The notes under the pieces are model-generated. The model was given only the letters and a program-made list of their open reading frames with translations. It made no database searches and was not told where the DNA came from. A stretch of DNA of 64,000 nucleotides from positions 5,236,501 through 5,300,500 of the forward strand of contig CP064988.1 of the NCBI GenBank assembly GCA_016699855.1, in the 5' to 3' direction. This document shows, piece after piece, positions 39,632 through 50,258 of this stretch (position 1 is the stretch's first letter; each line of letters starts with the position of its first letter). The position numbers and the translations under genes are program-made. The stretch is from Rhodospirillales bacterium. GTDB lineage: Bacteria > Pseudomonadota > Alphaproteobacteria > Reyranellales > Reyranellaceae.

Positions 39632-41023
39632 ATGGCGCACGACATCCTGATCGTCGACGACGAACGCGACATCTGCACGCTCATCGGCGGCATCCTCGAG
39701 GACGAGGGCTACACGGCGCGGCGCGCCCACAACAGCCGCGAGGCGCTCGACGCCGTCGCCCAGCGCCGCCCGACGCTGGTGATCCTCGACGTCTGGCTGC
39801 AGGGCAGCGAGCTCGACGGCCTCGGCATCCTCAAGGTGCTGCAGCGCGACGCGCCGCAGGTCCCGGTGGTGATGATCAGCGGACACGGCACCATCGACAC
39901 CGCCGTCGCCGCCATCAAGACCGGCGCCTACGATTTCATCGAGAAGCCGTTCAAGGCCGACCGTCTCCTGCTGGTGGTGCAGCGCGCCATCGAGGCGGCG
40001 TCGCTGCGCCGCGAGAACGCGGCGCTGCTGCGCAAGGCCGGCGGCGAGGAGACGCTGGTCGGCGGCTCGGCGGCGGCGCTCCAGCTGCGCGGCACGATCG
40101 AGCGGGTGTCGGCGACGGGAAGCCGCGTCCTGCTGACCGGTCCGCCCGGCTCCGGCAAGGAGCTGGTCGCGCGCCTTCTGCACGTGAACTCCAAGCGCGC
40201 GCCGGCGCCGTTCGTCACGGTCAATTGCGCCGCTCTGTCGGAGGACCGGCTCGACATCGAGCTGTTCGGCACCGAGGGTGGGGAGTCGTCGGACGGCCTG
40301 CGCGTCTACGGCGCCTTCGAGCAGGCGCATGGCGGCACCCTGCTGCTGGAGGAGGTCGGCGGGCTGCCGCTAGCGACGCAGGCCAAGGTCGTCCGAATGC
40401 TGCAGGAGCAGTCGTTCACGCGCGACGGCGGGGACGCCCGCGTCGAGGTCGACGTCCGCGTCGTCGCCTCGACGGCGCGCGACCTGCCGGCCGAGATCGC
40501 CGCCGGCCGCTTCCGCGAGGACCTCTACCACCGGCTCAACGTCGTGCCGATCCGGGTTCCGGCGCTGGCCGAGCGCCGCGAGGACATCCCCGAGCTGGCC
40601 AACCACCTCATGCGCCGCGTCGCCGAGGCGGCGGGGCTTCCGCCGCGGCCGTTCGGCGAGGACGCGATCACCGCGCTTCAGGGCTACGACTGGCCGGGCA
40701 ACGTCAGGCAGCTCCGCAATGTCGTCGAGCATCTGCTGATCGTGGCGCCGAGCGACGGCGACGCGACGCTGAAGGCCGACATGCTGCCGGCCGATTTCGG
40801 CGAGATATCGCCGTCCGTCCTGCGGTGGGAGAAGGCCGGCGAGATCATGCAGCTGCCGCTGCGCGACGCCCGCGAGGTGTTCGAGCGCGAGTACCTGATG
40901 GCGCAGGTCACCCGCTTCGGCGGCAACATCTCGCGCACGGCGGCGTTCGTCGGCATGGAGCGCTCGGCCCTGCACCGCAAGCTGAAGAGTCTCGGCGTGC
41001 ACGGCGACGAGCGCGCCGTCTGA
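39632..41023 (+). CDS. ntrX: response regulator NtrX
   Basis: Partner of NtrY, 463 aa. The receiver has Asp53 in TLVILDVWLQGSE. The AAA+ domain has Walker A TGPPGSGKE, but the usual GAFTGA loop is absent (the region reads LFGTEGGESSDGL...YGAF) and Walker B is LLLEEVGG rather than LFLDEI. A Fis-type HTH lies at the end (GGNISRTAAFVGMERSALHR). Loss of GAFTGA is common in alphaproteobacterial NtrX as I recall, and implies that it does not activate sigma-54 in the classical way. Confidence 0.93.
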   Translation: MAHDILIVDDERDICTLIGGILEDEGYTARRAHNSREALDAVAQRRPTLVILDVWLQGSELDGLGILKVLQRDAPQVPVVMISGHGTIDTAVAAIKTGAYDFIEKPFKADRLLLVVQRAIEAASLRRENAALLRKAGGEETLVGGSAAALQLRGTIERVSATGSRVLLTGPPGSGKELVARLLHVNSKRAPAPFVTVNCAALSEDRLDIELFGTEGGESSDGLRVYGAFEQAHGGTLLLEEVGGLPLATQAKVVRMLQEQSFTRDGGDARVEVDVRVVASTARDLPAEIAAGRFREDLYHRLNVVPIRVPALAERREDIPELANHLMRRVAEAAGLPPRPFGEDAITALQGYDWPGNVRQLRNVVEHLLIVAPSDGDATLKADMLPADFGEISPSVLRWEKAGEIMQLPLRDAREVFEREYLMAQVTRFGGNISRTAAFVGMERSALHRKLKSLGVHGDERAV

Positions 41024-41048
41024 GGCCACAGGCAACGGAGTCCGCGTC

Positions 41049-41909
41049 ATGTCGCGCATCGCCTACGTGAACGGCCGCTACGTCCCGCACCGCCAGGCCA
41101 TGGTCCACGTCGAGGACCGCGGCTACCAGTTCGCCGACGCCGTCTACGAGGTCGTCGGCATCGTCGACGGACGCCTGCTCGACGAGGAACCGCATCTCGA
41201 CCGCCTCGACCGGTCCCTCGCCGAGCTCGACATCCCCCCGCCGCTCGGCCGCGCCGCGCTGCGCTTCGTGCTGCGCGAGGTCGCGCGCCGCAACCGGGTC
41301 CGGAACGGGCTGGTGTATCTCCAGGTCTCGCGCGGCGTGGCGCGGCGCGACTACGTCGCGCCGGCCGGCATCGCCCCGGCCGTCGTGGTCACGGCGAAGT
41401 CGACCCCGCGGCCGCAGGTCGACGTCGGGCCCGGCGTCGCCGTGGTGTCGGCGCCGGACCTGCGCTGGAAGCGCGTCGACATCAAGACCGTCGGCCTGCT
41501 CGGCTCGGCCATCAACAAGGGGATCGCCCGCGGCCGAGGCGCCTGGGAGTGCTGGCAGATCGACGCCAAAGGCGACGTCACGGAGGGCACCTCGAGCAAC
41601 GCCTGGATCGTGACCGCCGACGGCGAGCTGGTCACCCGGCCGACCGGGCACGACATCCTCGCGGGGATCACGCGACAGACCGTCAAACGGGTGGCGGAGC
41701 AGCTCCAGCTCAAGCTGGTCGAGCGGCCGTTCACGATCGCCGAGGCGCAATCGGCGCGCGAAGCGTTCATGACCAGCGCCACGGCGTTCGTCACGCCGAT
41801 CGTCCGCATCGACGACAAGCCGGTCGGCGACGGCGCGCCAGGCGAGACCGCGCGCCGGCTCCGCGCCGAGTACTTCCGTGCCGTGATGTCGGTGGAGCCG
41901 TTCGCGTGA
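41049..41909 (+). CDS. dat: D-amino-acid transaminase, class IV aminotransferase
   Basis: PLP enzyme of 286 aa in fold-type IV. The N-terminus AYVNGRYVPHRQAMVHVEDRG is typical of D-amino-acid and branched-chain aminotransferases. The PLP lysine is Lys146 in VDIKTVGLL. Phosphate-binding segments are EGTSSNAWIV and ITRQTVKRVAE. The N-terminal pattern favours D-alanine transaminase. The stop overlaps the ATG of the HAD gene (TGATG). Confidence 0.85.
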   Translation: MSRIAYVNGRYVPHRQAMVHVEDRGYQFADAVYEVVGIVDGRLLDEEPHLDRLDRSLAELDIPPPLGRAALRFVLREVARRNRVRNGLVYLQVSRGVARRDYVAPAGIAPAVVVTAKSTPRPQVDVGPGVAVVSAPDLRWKRVDIKTVGLLGSAINKGIARGRGAWECWQIDAKGDVTEGTSSNAWIVTADGELVTRPTGHDILAGITRQTVKRVAEQLQLKLVERPFTIAEAQSAREAFMTSATAFVTPIVRIDDKPVGDGAPGETARRLRAEYFRAVMSVEPFA

Positions 41910-42556
41910 TGCCGCCGTCGGCGCCCAAGGCGCTGGTGTTCGACTGGGACAACACGCTGGTCGACACTTGGCCGGTGATCACGACCTGCTACAACGCGAC
42001 CTTCGCGCATTTCGGCATGCCGCCGTGGACCGAGGCTGAGACCCGGGCGCGCGCGCACAAATCGCTGCGCGACGCCTTTCCGGAGCTGTTCGGCCCGGCG
42101 CGCTGGGAGGAGGCGAGGGAGGTCTTCTACGCGACCTTCCGCGTCGTCCATCTCGACCGGCTGCGGGCCAAGGACGGCGCCGGCGAGATGTTGAGGGGCT
42201 TGCGCGAGCGCGGCCTCTACCTGGCGGTGGTCAGCAACAAGATGGGGCCGGCGCTGCGCATCGAGGCCGGCCATCTCGGCTGGAGCGGATATTTCGAGCG
42301 GATCGTCGGAGCGACCGACACGGCGCGCGACAAGCCGGCGCCCGACCCGGTCGCGCGCGCGCTCGAGCCGGCCGGCTTCGGCCCGGACCATTCCGTCTGG
42401 TTCGTCGGCGACACGGCGATCGATCTCGAGTGCGCCCACAACACCGGATGCCTGCCGGTGCTGATCCGCGACGAGCCGCCGGAGCCGCTGGAGTTCGAGC
42501 GGCATCCTCCGGCGTTTCACGTGCGGGACTGCCATGCGCTGTGGAAGTTGATTTAG
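41909..42556 (+). CDS. HAD-family phosphatase
   Basis: Haloacid dehalogenase-like hydrolase of 215 aa. Motif I is [11 protein letters not shown] (Asp12, Asp14), motif II LAVVSNK, and motifs III/IV KPAPDPV and [15 protein letters not shown]. The cap type fits phosphoglycolate phosphatase-like enzymes. Substrate is unknown. It overlaps dat and ends in the candidate hfq promoter. Confidence 0.85.
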   Translation: MPPSAPKALVFDWDNTLVDTWPVITTCYNATFAHFGMPPWTEAETRARAHKSLRDAFPELFGPARWEEAREVFYATFRVVHLDRLRAKDGAGEMLRGLRERGLYLAVVSNKMGPALRIEAGHLGWSGYFERIVGATDTARDKPAPDPVARALEPAGFGPDHSVWFVGDTAIDLECAHNTGCLPVLIRDEPPEPLEFERHPPAFHVRDCHALWKLI

Positions 42557-42575
42557 ACAGTCTCCAGCCTATATC
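42548..42575 (+). promoter_or_regulatory. candidate promoter for hfq-hflX
   Basis: TTGATT at 42548-42553 and TATATC at 42570-42575 are 16 bases apart and overlap the last codons and stop of the HAD gene. A leader of roughly 80 bases would precede the hfq ATG. Other elements were not seen. Confidence 0.45.
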
Positions 42576-42663
42576 TTGCGTGATGAAGCGCGGCCCACGC
42601 GCCGACCCCACCCGCCGTGCCTCCGGGCCATGGCGGCAACCAACCTCAGAAAGAGGCAAGAGC

Positions 42664-42933
42664 ATGTCCGAAAAGGCTCAAAACGTTCAGGATGTGTTCC
42701 TGAACCACCTTCGCAAGACCAAGACCCCGGTCACGATCTTCCTGGTCAACGGCGTCAAGCTGCAGGGCATCGTCACGTGGTTCGACAATTTCTCGGTCCT
42801 GCTCCGACGGGATGGCCATTCCCAGCTCGTCTACAAGCACGCGATCTCCACGATCATGCCCGTGACGCCGATCAGCCTGTTCGAGGGCGACAAGGCGCCG
42901 GCGGCACCGGCGGCGGCCGGCGGCGAGCACTAA
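42664..42933 (+). CDS. hfq: RNA chaperone Hfq
   Basis: Hexameric Sm-like protein that pairs small RNAs with messages. The 89-aa protein has Sm1 ([20 protein letters not shown], then [17 protein letters not shown]) and Sm2 ([13 protein letters not shown]). A short Ala/Pro tail follows. An AAGAG site precedes the ATG at 42664. hflX begins right after its stop codon, the usual hfq-hflX pairing. Confidence 0.95.
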   Translation: MSEKAQNVQDVFLNHLRKTKTPVTIFLVNGVKLQGIVTWFDNFSVLLRRDGHSQLVYKHAISTIMPVTPISLFEGDKAPAAPAAAGGEH

Positions 42934-44349
<1,416 letters not shown>

Positions 44350-44422
44350 ACCCCGGCGGTTCCTACAACGCGGCTCGCACGCCCGACGCGGCGAAACCGG
44401 CATCGCACCACGGAGAAACACC

Positions 44423-44710
44423 ATGAAATTCAAGCCGTTGCACGACCGCCTGCTGCTCGAGCCGGTCGAGGCCGAGACCAAAACCAAGGGCGGCATCATC
44501 ATTCCCGACACGGCGCAGGAGAAGCCGATGCAGGGCAAGGTCGTCTCCACCGGCAAGGGCACGCGCCTCGAGGACGGCCGCCTGCAGCCGATGGACGTGA
44601 AGGCCGGCGACGTCGTCCTCTACGGCAAGTGGTCCGGCACCGAGGTCAAGCTCGGCGGCAAGGACTACGTGATCCTCAAGGAGAGCGACATCATGGGCGT
44701 GGTCGGCTGA
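44423..44710 (+). CDS. groES: co-chaperonin GroES, without adjacent groEL
   Basis: Lid of the GroEL chaperonin, 95 aa. Motifs are [16 protein letters not shown], the mobile loop [14 protein letters not shown], and [19 protein letters not shown] site precedes the ATG. Normally groEL follows directly; here an inositol monophosphatase gene follows 19 bases later. I saw no CIRCE element in the 70 bases upstream. It may be an extra groES copy or the partner of a groEL elsewhere. Confidence 0.93.
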   Translation: MKFKPLHDRLLLEPVEAETKTKGGIIIPDTAQEKPMQGKVVSTGKGTRLEDGRLQPMDVKAGDVVLYGKWSGTEVKLGGKDYVILKESDIMGVVG

Positions 44711-44729
44711 CGCCGGCCGGTCCCGCGAC

Positions 44730-45584
44730 ATGCTCGGCGACCGCGATCTCGAACGGGTCGCCGATCTCGTACAGGAAAGCGCGACGGCGGAACTGCTGTC
44801 GCGCTTTCGTCGTCTGGGGCCCGGCGACATCCGGGAGAAGTCGCCCGGCGACCTCGTCACCGTCGCCGACCTTGCCTGCGAGCGGCGCCTCGCCGCCGGA
44901 CTTGCGCTGATCCTGCCCGGCGCCCCGGTGGTGGGCGAGGAGGCGGTGGCGGCCGAACCTGGCCTGCTGTCGCACATCGCCGAGGCCGAGCTGGCTTGGA
45001 TCGTCGATCCGCTCGACGGCACGTCGAATTTCGCCCGCGGGCACGACCGCTTCGCCGTGATCGTCGCGCTCGCGCGCCGCGGGGAGACCGTGGCGGCCTG
45101 GATCCACGATCCCGTGCGCGGCCGCATGGCGGTGGGCTCCCTCGGCGGCGGTGTCCGCTTCGACGGCAAGACCTCGGAACTGCCACCGGCGCCGCCACTG
45201 AAGGACACCAACGGCTTCGTCGGCTACAAGTTCAAGCGCGAGGTCGTGTCCCGTCTCGGACCGGACGCGCTCTCCCGGCTCGGCGGTCTGACGACGTTCG
45301 GTTGCGCCGGGCTGGAGTATCTCGAGACGCTGAACGGCCGCAGCCATTTCTCGCTGTACCGCTGGACCAAGCCGTGGGACCACGCGGCCGGCGCCCTCCT
45401 GGTGCGCGAGGCCGGCGGGATCGCCAACCGGCACGACGGTGCGCCCTACGCGCCGACGCAGCGGGTCGACGCCGGCATCCTCGTGGCCTCCGACGAGGGG
45501 CGTTGGCGCGAATTGTACGAACTACTGATGGGCGCGCCGGCGCCGCTGCTCGACGGCGCCGGAGGTCGGGGCGCGGCGTGCTGA
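44730..45584 (+). CDS. inositol monophosphatase-family phosphatase
   Basis: Mg-dependent phosphatase of 284 aa, cytoplasmic. Family motifs: metal site GEEAV, then IVDPLDGTSNFARGH and, near the C-terminus, WTKPWDHAAGALLVREAGG. This set is shared by inositol-1-phosphatase, histidinol-phosphatase (HisN) and CysQ-like enzymes, so the substrate is uncertain. The stop overlaps the GTG start of the next gene. Confidence 0.87.
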   Translation: MLGDRDLERVADLVQESATAELLSRFRRLGPGDIREKSPGDLVTVADLACERRLAAGLALILPGAPVVGEEAVAAEPGLLSHIAEAELAWIVDPLDGTSNFARGHDRFAVIVALARRGETVAAWIHDPVRGRMAVGSLGGGVRFDGKTSELPPAPPLKDTNGFVGYKFKREVVSRLGPDALSRLGGLTTFGCAGLEYLETLNGRSHFSLYRWTKPWDHAAGALLVREAGGIANRHDGAPYAPTQRVDAGILVASDEGRWRELYELLMGAPAPLLDGAGGRGAAC

Positions 45585-46159
45585 CGCTGTACTTCTCGCC
45601 CGGCGCCAGTTCGATGGCGCCGCATGTCGCGCTCCACGAGATCGGCGTGCCGTTCGAGGCGATGCCGGTCTCCCTCGCCAAGCGCGAGCAGCGCGCCGAG
45701 GCCTATCTGCGGATCAATCCCGAGGGCAACGTGCCGACGCTGATCGTCGACGGTCGGGCGCTGACGGAGGTCGCGGCCATCCTCTACTACCTGGCGCGCC
45801 GCCATCCCGAGGCAGGCCTGTGGCCCGAAGGCGATCTCGACGCCGAGGCGCGGGCGTTGTCGTGGATGTCGTTCATCGCCGCCACGCTGCATCCCGCCCG
45901 TGCCAAAGGGCTGGACCACGCGCGGACCGTCTACGGACTGGCCGACCGCCGCCTCGGCGCCGGCGCATGGGCGGTCGGGCGTTATTCGATCGCCGGCATC
46001 CACCTGTTCCGGCTGTTCTGGCGCCTGCGCGGCTCGCTGAAGCCGTCGCCCGACGACTTCCCGGCGCTTGAGGATCATCACGCGCGGATGGTGGCGCGGC
46101 CCGCCGTCCAGCGGACGTTGGAGGTCGAAGCGGCGGTCGGTTACGAGTTGCCGGCATAG
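45578..46159 (+). CDS. glutathione S-transferase
   Basis: GST of 193 aa. The N-terminus LTLYFSPGASSMAPHVALHE has the Ser-Ser of beta-class-like enzymes. NPEGNVPTL holds the cis-proline and LTEVAAILYYLA the glutathione contact. The start is GTG at 45578, inside the end of the phosphatase gene, so the two are coupled. Substrate is unknown. Confidence 0.85.
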   Translation: MLTLYFSPGASSMAPHVALHEIGVPFEAMPVSLAKREQRAEAYLRINPEGNVPTLIVDGRALTEVAAILYYLARRHPEAGLWPEGDLDAEARALSWMSFIAATLHPARAKGLDHARTVYGLADRRLGAGAWAVGRYSIAGIHLFRLFWRLRGSLKPSPDDFPALEDHHARMVARPAVQRTLEVEAAVGYELPA

Positions 46160-46178
46160 ATACGGCCCAGCTCCTCCC

Positions 46179-46205
46179 GTCATCCCTCGCTGCGCTCGGG
46201 ATGAC
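46179..46205. repeat. GTCATCCC-type palindrome, copy 3
   Basis: GTCATCCC at 46179-46186 and GGGATGAC at 46198-46205 with TCGCTGCGCTC between. This is the complement form of the copy near 14202. It lies between the convergent GST and DUF938 genes. Confidence 0.65.
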
Positions 46206-46229
46206 AGCGAGCGTGACCAGCCGATGGCG

Positions 46230-46841
46230 CTAACTGGCAACGCGCCGGAGCACCACGGTGAGGTTGTTCGCCGGCATTTCGACCACCGTGTCGAGGGTCA
46301 GCCCGACGATGCCGGCGGCGGCCGCGACGTCGGCCAGATCGCGGATACCCCATGCGGGATCGCGGGCGCGCAGGCTGGAGTCGAACGCCTCGTTGCTGGG
46401 CGCCGTATGACGGCCGCCGCGTTTGAACGGGCCGTAGAGGATCAGCGGCCCGCCCGGGGGCAGGATGCGGCCGGCGCCGCGCAGCAATCCCAGCGCCGCC
46501 GACCACGGCGCGATGTGGATCATGTTGGCGCAGAAGAGCGCGTCGGCCTCGTCGAGCGGCCACGGCGCGCGTTCGACATCGAGCGCCACAGCCGGGCGGA
46601 CGTTCGGCAGAGCGTCGTTCCACGCGTCGATTCCGGGCACCGCCGCGAATTCGAGGTCGCTGGGCTGCCACTCGATGGCCGGGAGACCGGTCGCGAAATA
46701 CGCCGCGTGCTCCCCGGTTCCACTGGCGATCTCCAGCACGACGCCGCGTGCCGGCAGTACGGACCGGAGGACCGCGAGGATGGGATCGCGGTTGCGCTCG
46801 GTCGCCGGGGCGCGGCGGCGCGGGTCGTTGTCGGCGTTCAT
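46230..46841 (-). CDS. DUF938 SAM-dependent methyltransferase
   Basis: Protein of 203 aa. N-terminal APATERNRDPILAVL is followed by SAM-binding motif I VVLEIASGTGEHAAYFA, then WQPSDLE, ALFCANMIHIAPW and ILYGPFKRGGRHTAPSNEAF, the signature of the DUF938 family. The target is not known. It starts at the ATG at 46839-46841 and is divergent from the Bug-type gene. Confidence 0.87.
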   Translation of the reverse strand: MNADNDPRRRAPATERNRDPILAVLRSVLPARGVVLEIASGTGEHAAYFATGLPAIEWQPSDLEFAAVPGIDAWNDALPNVRPAVALDVERAPWPLDEADALFCANMIHIAPWSAALGLLRGAGRILPPGGPLILYGPFKRGGRHTAPSNEAFDSSLRARDPAWGIRDLADVAAAAGIVGLTLDTVVEMPANNLTVVLRRVAS

Positions 46842-46937
46842 CGGGCGCGATCCGTTCCTGAGATCGACGTCGCGCTGGCGCGGCGCCGGAGGCGGTGTTT
46901 CAATCGGCCCATCGCATACCACACGGAGGGACATCGG

Positions 46938-47924
46938 ATGTCCGGGTTCATCGCGCGTCTGGCCGCCGCCGCGTCGGCGCTGATCGTCACGGCGGGCGCG
47001 TTCGCGCCGGTCCGGGCGCAGGATTGGCCGTCGCGGCCGATCACCATCCTCATGGGGTTCCCGGCGGGGTCCGGCGTCGACGTGGTCGGGCGCATGTTCC
47101 AGGAACCGCTGGAGAAGGAGCTCGGCGCCAAGATCGTGATCGACTACAAATCCGGCGCCGGCGGGAATCTGGCGTCGGACGCCGTCGCCAAGGCCAAGCC
47201 CGACGGCTACACGCTGCTGCTGTCGACCGCGGCCACGCACGGCGTGAACGCGGCCCTGTACAAGAAGCTGCCGTTCGACGTCGAGACCGATTTCACGCCC
47301 ATCTCGCCGCTGGTCGACGTGTCGAACGTGCTGACGATCAACCCCGCCGTGATCGACGCGTCGTCGGTTCAGGATTTCATCGCCAAGGTGAAGGCGGCGC
47401 CGGGCAAGTACAATTTCGCCTCGACCGGCAACGGAACCGGCACCCATCTCGCCTTCGCCGATTTCAACCGCCGCGCTGGGCTCGACATGGTGCACGTGCC
47501 GTACAAGGGCGGGCCGGACGCGATCCAGGCGGTGATCGCCGGCCAGGTCTGCTGCATCTTCAACCAGGTGCAGACCGTGCTGCCGCACTGGCGCGCCGGC
47601 AAGGTGCGGCTACTGGGCGTGACCACCAAGGCGCGCGTCGCCGCCGTGCCCGACGTGCCGACGATCGACGAGGCCGGCGTGCCGGGCTACGAGAGCTTCA
47701 TCTGGTTCGGTCTGTTCGGTCCCAAGGACCTCGATCCGGCGATCGCGGCCAAGATCAACGCCGCCGTCCGCAAGACCCTGGAGACGCCGGCGATCCGCCA
47801 GCGCCTCGTCGAGCTCGGTAACACGCCCCGCAGCGAGACGGTCGAACAGTTCCGCGCCACCGTGAAGAAGGACCGCGCCGCCTGGGCCGAGGTCGTCAAG
47901 GCGTCCGGCGCGGTGATCGAGTAG
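46938..47924 (+). CDS. Bug-family (tripartite tricarboxylate) substrate-binding protein
   Basis: Periplasmic binding protein of 328 aa with a signal peptide (residues about 1-28, ending PVRAQ). Family motifs are WPSRPITILMGFPAGSGVDV, KSGAGGNLASDAVAKAKPDG, VPYKGGPDAIQAVIAGQV and RLLGVTTKARVAAVPDVPT. GGAGGG lies upstream of the ATG. No TctA/TctB permease genes are adjacent, so it is an orphan of the kind many such genomes carry. Confidence 0.88.
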   Translation: MSGFIARLAAAASALIVTAGAFAPVRAQDWPSRPITILMGFPAGSGVDVVGRMFQEPLEKELGAKIVIDYKSGAGGNLASDAVAKAKPDGYTLLLSTAATHGVNAALYKKLPFDVETDFTPISPLVDVSNVLTINPAVIDASSVQDFIAKVKAAPGKYNFASTGNGTGTHLAFADFNRRAGLDMVHVPYKGGPDAIQAVIAGQVCCIFNQVQTVLPHWRAGKVRLLGVTTKARVAAVPDVPTIDEAGVPGYESFIWFGLFGPKDLDPAIAAKINAAVRKTLETPAIRQRLVELGNTPRSETVEQFRATVKKDRAAWAEVVKASGAVIE

Positions 47925-47936
47925 GAGACCACGCGG

Positions 47937-49493
47937 TCAGTTCACGCGCTTGGCGTAGCCCTTCCAGTAGGGCTCGCGCAGGTCGCGCTTGAGGACCTTG
48001 CCGGCGCCCGAGAGGGGAAGGGACGTGGTCCTGATCTCCACGGAGCGCGGGCATTTGTAGCCGGCGATCCGGGTGCGGCAATGGGCGAGCACCTGTTCCG
48101 GCGTCACCTCAGCGCCCGGCCGCGGCACGACGACGGCGTGGACGGTCTCGCCCCACTTCTCGTCGGGGATGCCGATCACCGCGACCTCGGCGACGCCGGG
48201 CATCAGCGTGATCGCGCTCTCGACCTCGGCCGAGTAGACGTTCTCGCCGCCGGACACGATCATGTCCTTGAGCCGGTCGACGATGAACACGAAGCCCTCG
48301 TCGTCCATCGTGCCGCCGTCGCCGGAGTAGTACCAGCCATCCTCCAGAACCGCCGCCGTCTCCGCCGGCTTGTTCCAGTAGCCGAGCATGATCATCGGCC
48401 CCTTGGCCGCGATCTCGCCGACGGTGCCGCGCGGCACCTCCCTGCGGTCGGCGTCGACGATCCGCAGATCGACGGTGTGCGCCGGCAGGCCGCAGGATTT
48501 CAGCCGCCCGGCGTAGGGCCCGTCGAGAGTCGTGTAGCGGGTCGGCAGCAGGGTCAGGATCGGCGCCGCCTCGGTCATGCCGTAGGCGTGGATAAAGCCG
48601 CAGCCCGGCAACACCTCCAGCGCCTTGAGCAGCACGCCCTCGGGCATCGGCGAGGCGCCGTAGAGGATGCGCTTGAGGCTCGACACGTCGAACTCGGCGA
48701 AGCGGGGGTGGTTGCACAGCATGTTGATCATGGTCGGCACGTACTGGCCGTGCGTGACCTTCTCGGCCTGGATCGCGGTCAGGCAGTCCACGGGGTCGAA
48801 CCGCGCCACGAAGGCGTGGGTGCCGCCGCACTGCGTCACGCCGAAGCTCGACGCGCCGTCGGCGAGATGGAACATCGGCCCGGAGTGGAGATAGACCGTG
48901 TCGCCGTCGAAGCCGATGCCGGCGATGGCGTTCATGGCGTTCCACGTCAGGTTGGCGTGGCTCAGCATCACGCCCTTGGATTTGCCGGTGGTGCCGCCGG
49001 TGTAGAACAGACCCGCCAGCGTCTCGCCGCCGGCGCCGGCATCGTCGACCGCGCCCGCCGAAAGGAGATCCTCGTAAGCGCGCATGCCGGCGGGCGGGGC
49101 GTCGTCGTCCAGCCAGATCACGGCTTTGAGCGCCGGCATCTTGCCCGCCAGCGCCTCGGCGTGCGCCCGCATCGCGCCATCGACGAACAGCGCGACGCTG
49201 CCGGAATCCTCCAGGATGTACTCGGTCTCCGGCGTCGCCAGCCGCGTGTTGAGCGGCACCATGGCGGCGCCGATCCACGGGATCGCGTACATCAGCTCGA
49301 GATAGCGGTCGCTGTTGAGCGCCAGGATCGCGACGCGGTCGCCGGCGCCGATACCCAGCGCCCGCAATCCGCCGGCCAGCCGCGCCACACGCTCCAGACT
49401 CGTCGTCCAGTCGTGGCGCCGCCCGCGGAACACGGTCGACACTCCGCGCGGCTTGATCTGCGCCGCCCGGCGCAGTCCCTGTGTCAGATACAT
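47937..49493 (-). CDS. acyl-CoA synthetase (AMP-forming)
   Basis: Adenylate-forming ligase of 518 aa that activates a carboxylic acid to its CoA thioester. AMP-binding motif FYTGGTTGKSKGVMLSHANL is near residue 168. Later motifs are YGMTEAAP, YYSGDGGTMDDEGFVFIVDR and the final lysine region LSGAGKVLKRDLR. Similar enzymes act on fatty or aromatic acids; the substrate is unknown. It is the downstream member of a pair with the thiazoline hydrolase-like gene, 109 bases apart. Confidence 0.9.
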   Translation of the reverse strand: MYLTQGLRRAAQIKPRGVSTVFRGRRHDWTTSLERVARLAGGLRALGIGAGDRVAILALNSDRYLELMYAIPWIGAAMVPLNTRLATPETEYILEDSGSVALFVDGAMRAHAEALAGKMPALKAVIWLDDDAPPAGMRAYEDLLSAGAVDDAGAGGETLAGLFYTGGTTGKSKGVMLSHANLTWNAMNAIAGIGFDGDTVYLHSGPMFHLADGASSFGVTQCGGTHAFVARFDPVDCLTAIQAEKVTHGQYVPTMINMLCNHPRFAEFDVSSLKRILYGASPMPEGVLLKALEVLPGCGFIHAYGMTEAAPILTLLPTRYTTLDGPYAGRLKSCGLPAHTVDLRIVDADRREVPRGTVGEIAAKGPMIMLGYWNKPAETAAVLEDGWYYSGDGGTMDDEGFVFIVDRLKDMIVSGGENVYSAEVESAITLMPGVAEVAVIGIPDEKWGETVHAVVVPRPGAEVTPEQVLAHCRTRIAGYKCPRSVEIRTTSLPLSGAGKVLKRDLREPYWKGYAKRVN

Positions 49494-49602
49494 GGCGTTT
49501 CCGGCGTCCCTTCAGGATCGTGACGGGGCGATCCTAGACGGCGGGGCACGGAATGGAAGGGTGGGCGCGCGCGCGCAACCGTTCCTAGTCACTCGCGCTC
49601 CG

Positions 49603-50064
49603 CTACGGAGCGGGCTTCCGCCGCCATCTGAAGTCGCAGCACGGCGCGCCCTGCATGCGGGTCTGGGTGCGTTTGAAGTCCCAGCCTGGCCGCATGTGCG
49701 CCTCGGCGGCGAAGTCGACGCCGCAGGTCATGAGCGCGCCGATCTCCGGCTCGCCGATGGAACCGAAGTAGTCGGCAAAGGCGCAGCCGACCACGTCGTG
49801 GCCGTAGGCCTCGTCGGTGTCCTCGACCACCTTGTTGACCACCGGAAAGGACGGGCCGCCGGAGTCGCGGCCGGGATGCGTGTCGGGGGTGAAGCCGCGC
49901 TTGTCGCGCCACGTCACGTAGTTGTCGGCGATGGCCTTGCCGACCAGGGCGTGGGCGCGCTCCTTGCCGAGCTCCTTCTCCAACGCCTTGACGATGGGTA
50001 TCACGGCGCGGGCCTGGATGATCGTGGCTTCGAGCATGGGGTCGCGCTGCGGCTTGTCGGTCAT
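49603..50064 (-). CDS. L-2-amino-thiazoline-4-carboxylate hydrolase-like protein
   Basis: Protein of 153 aa. It resembles the ATC-hydrolase family, enzymes that open the thiazoline ring on the way to cysteine. The C-terminal cysteine signature QGAPCCDFRW is present, and GHDVVGCAFADYF and LMTCGVDFAAE add further cysteines. The ATG at 50062-50064 has GGAGG upstream; the longer ATG at 50112 adds residues with no family character. Most family members are not characterised, so ring opening is inferred. Confidence 0.75.
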   Translation of the reverse strand: MTDKPQRDPMLEATIIQARAVIPIVKALEKELGKERAHALVGKAIADNYVTWRDKRGFTPDTHPGRDSGGPSFPVVNKVVEDTDEAYGHDVVGCAFADYFGSIGEPEIGALMTCGVDFAAEAHMRPGWDFKRTQTRMQGAPCCDFRWRRKPAP

Positions 50065-50258
50065 CGCTGCCTCCTTCGGACGGGCGCTTCCGCGAGCCTG
50101 CGGCGGGTTCACGTCCGGTGCAAGAGGTGGCCGCTCGGGGCGGCGAGGCTATCGCGGCGGCCCAGCGGCTCTGATAGGGTGACGCCTCGTTCATAAATCA
50201 TGGTTCACCGGAGTCCGCGCCGCATGCCCGACACCGTCACCGCGCCCCCGCGCCGCCC

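Noticed and set aside
44350..44422. CIRCE heat-shock operator upstream of groES
   Set aside because: No TTAGCACTC-type half sites are present.
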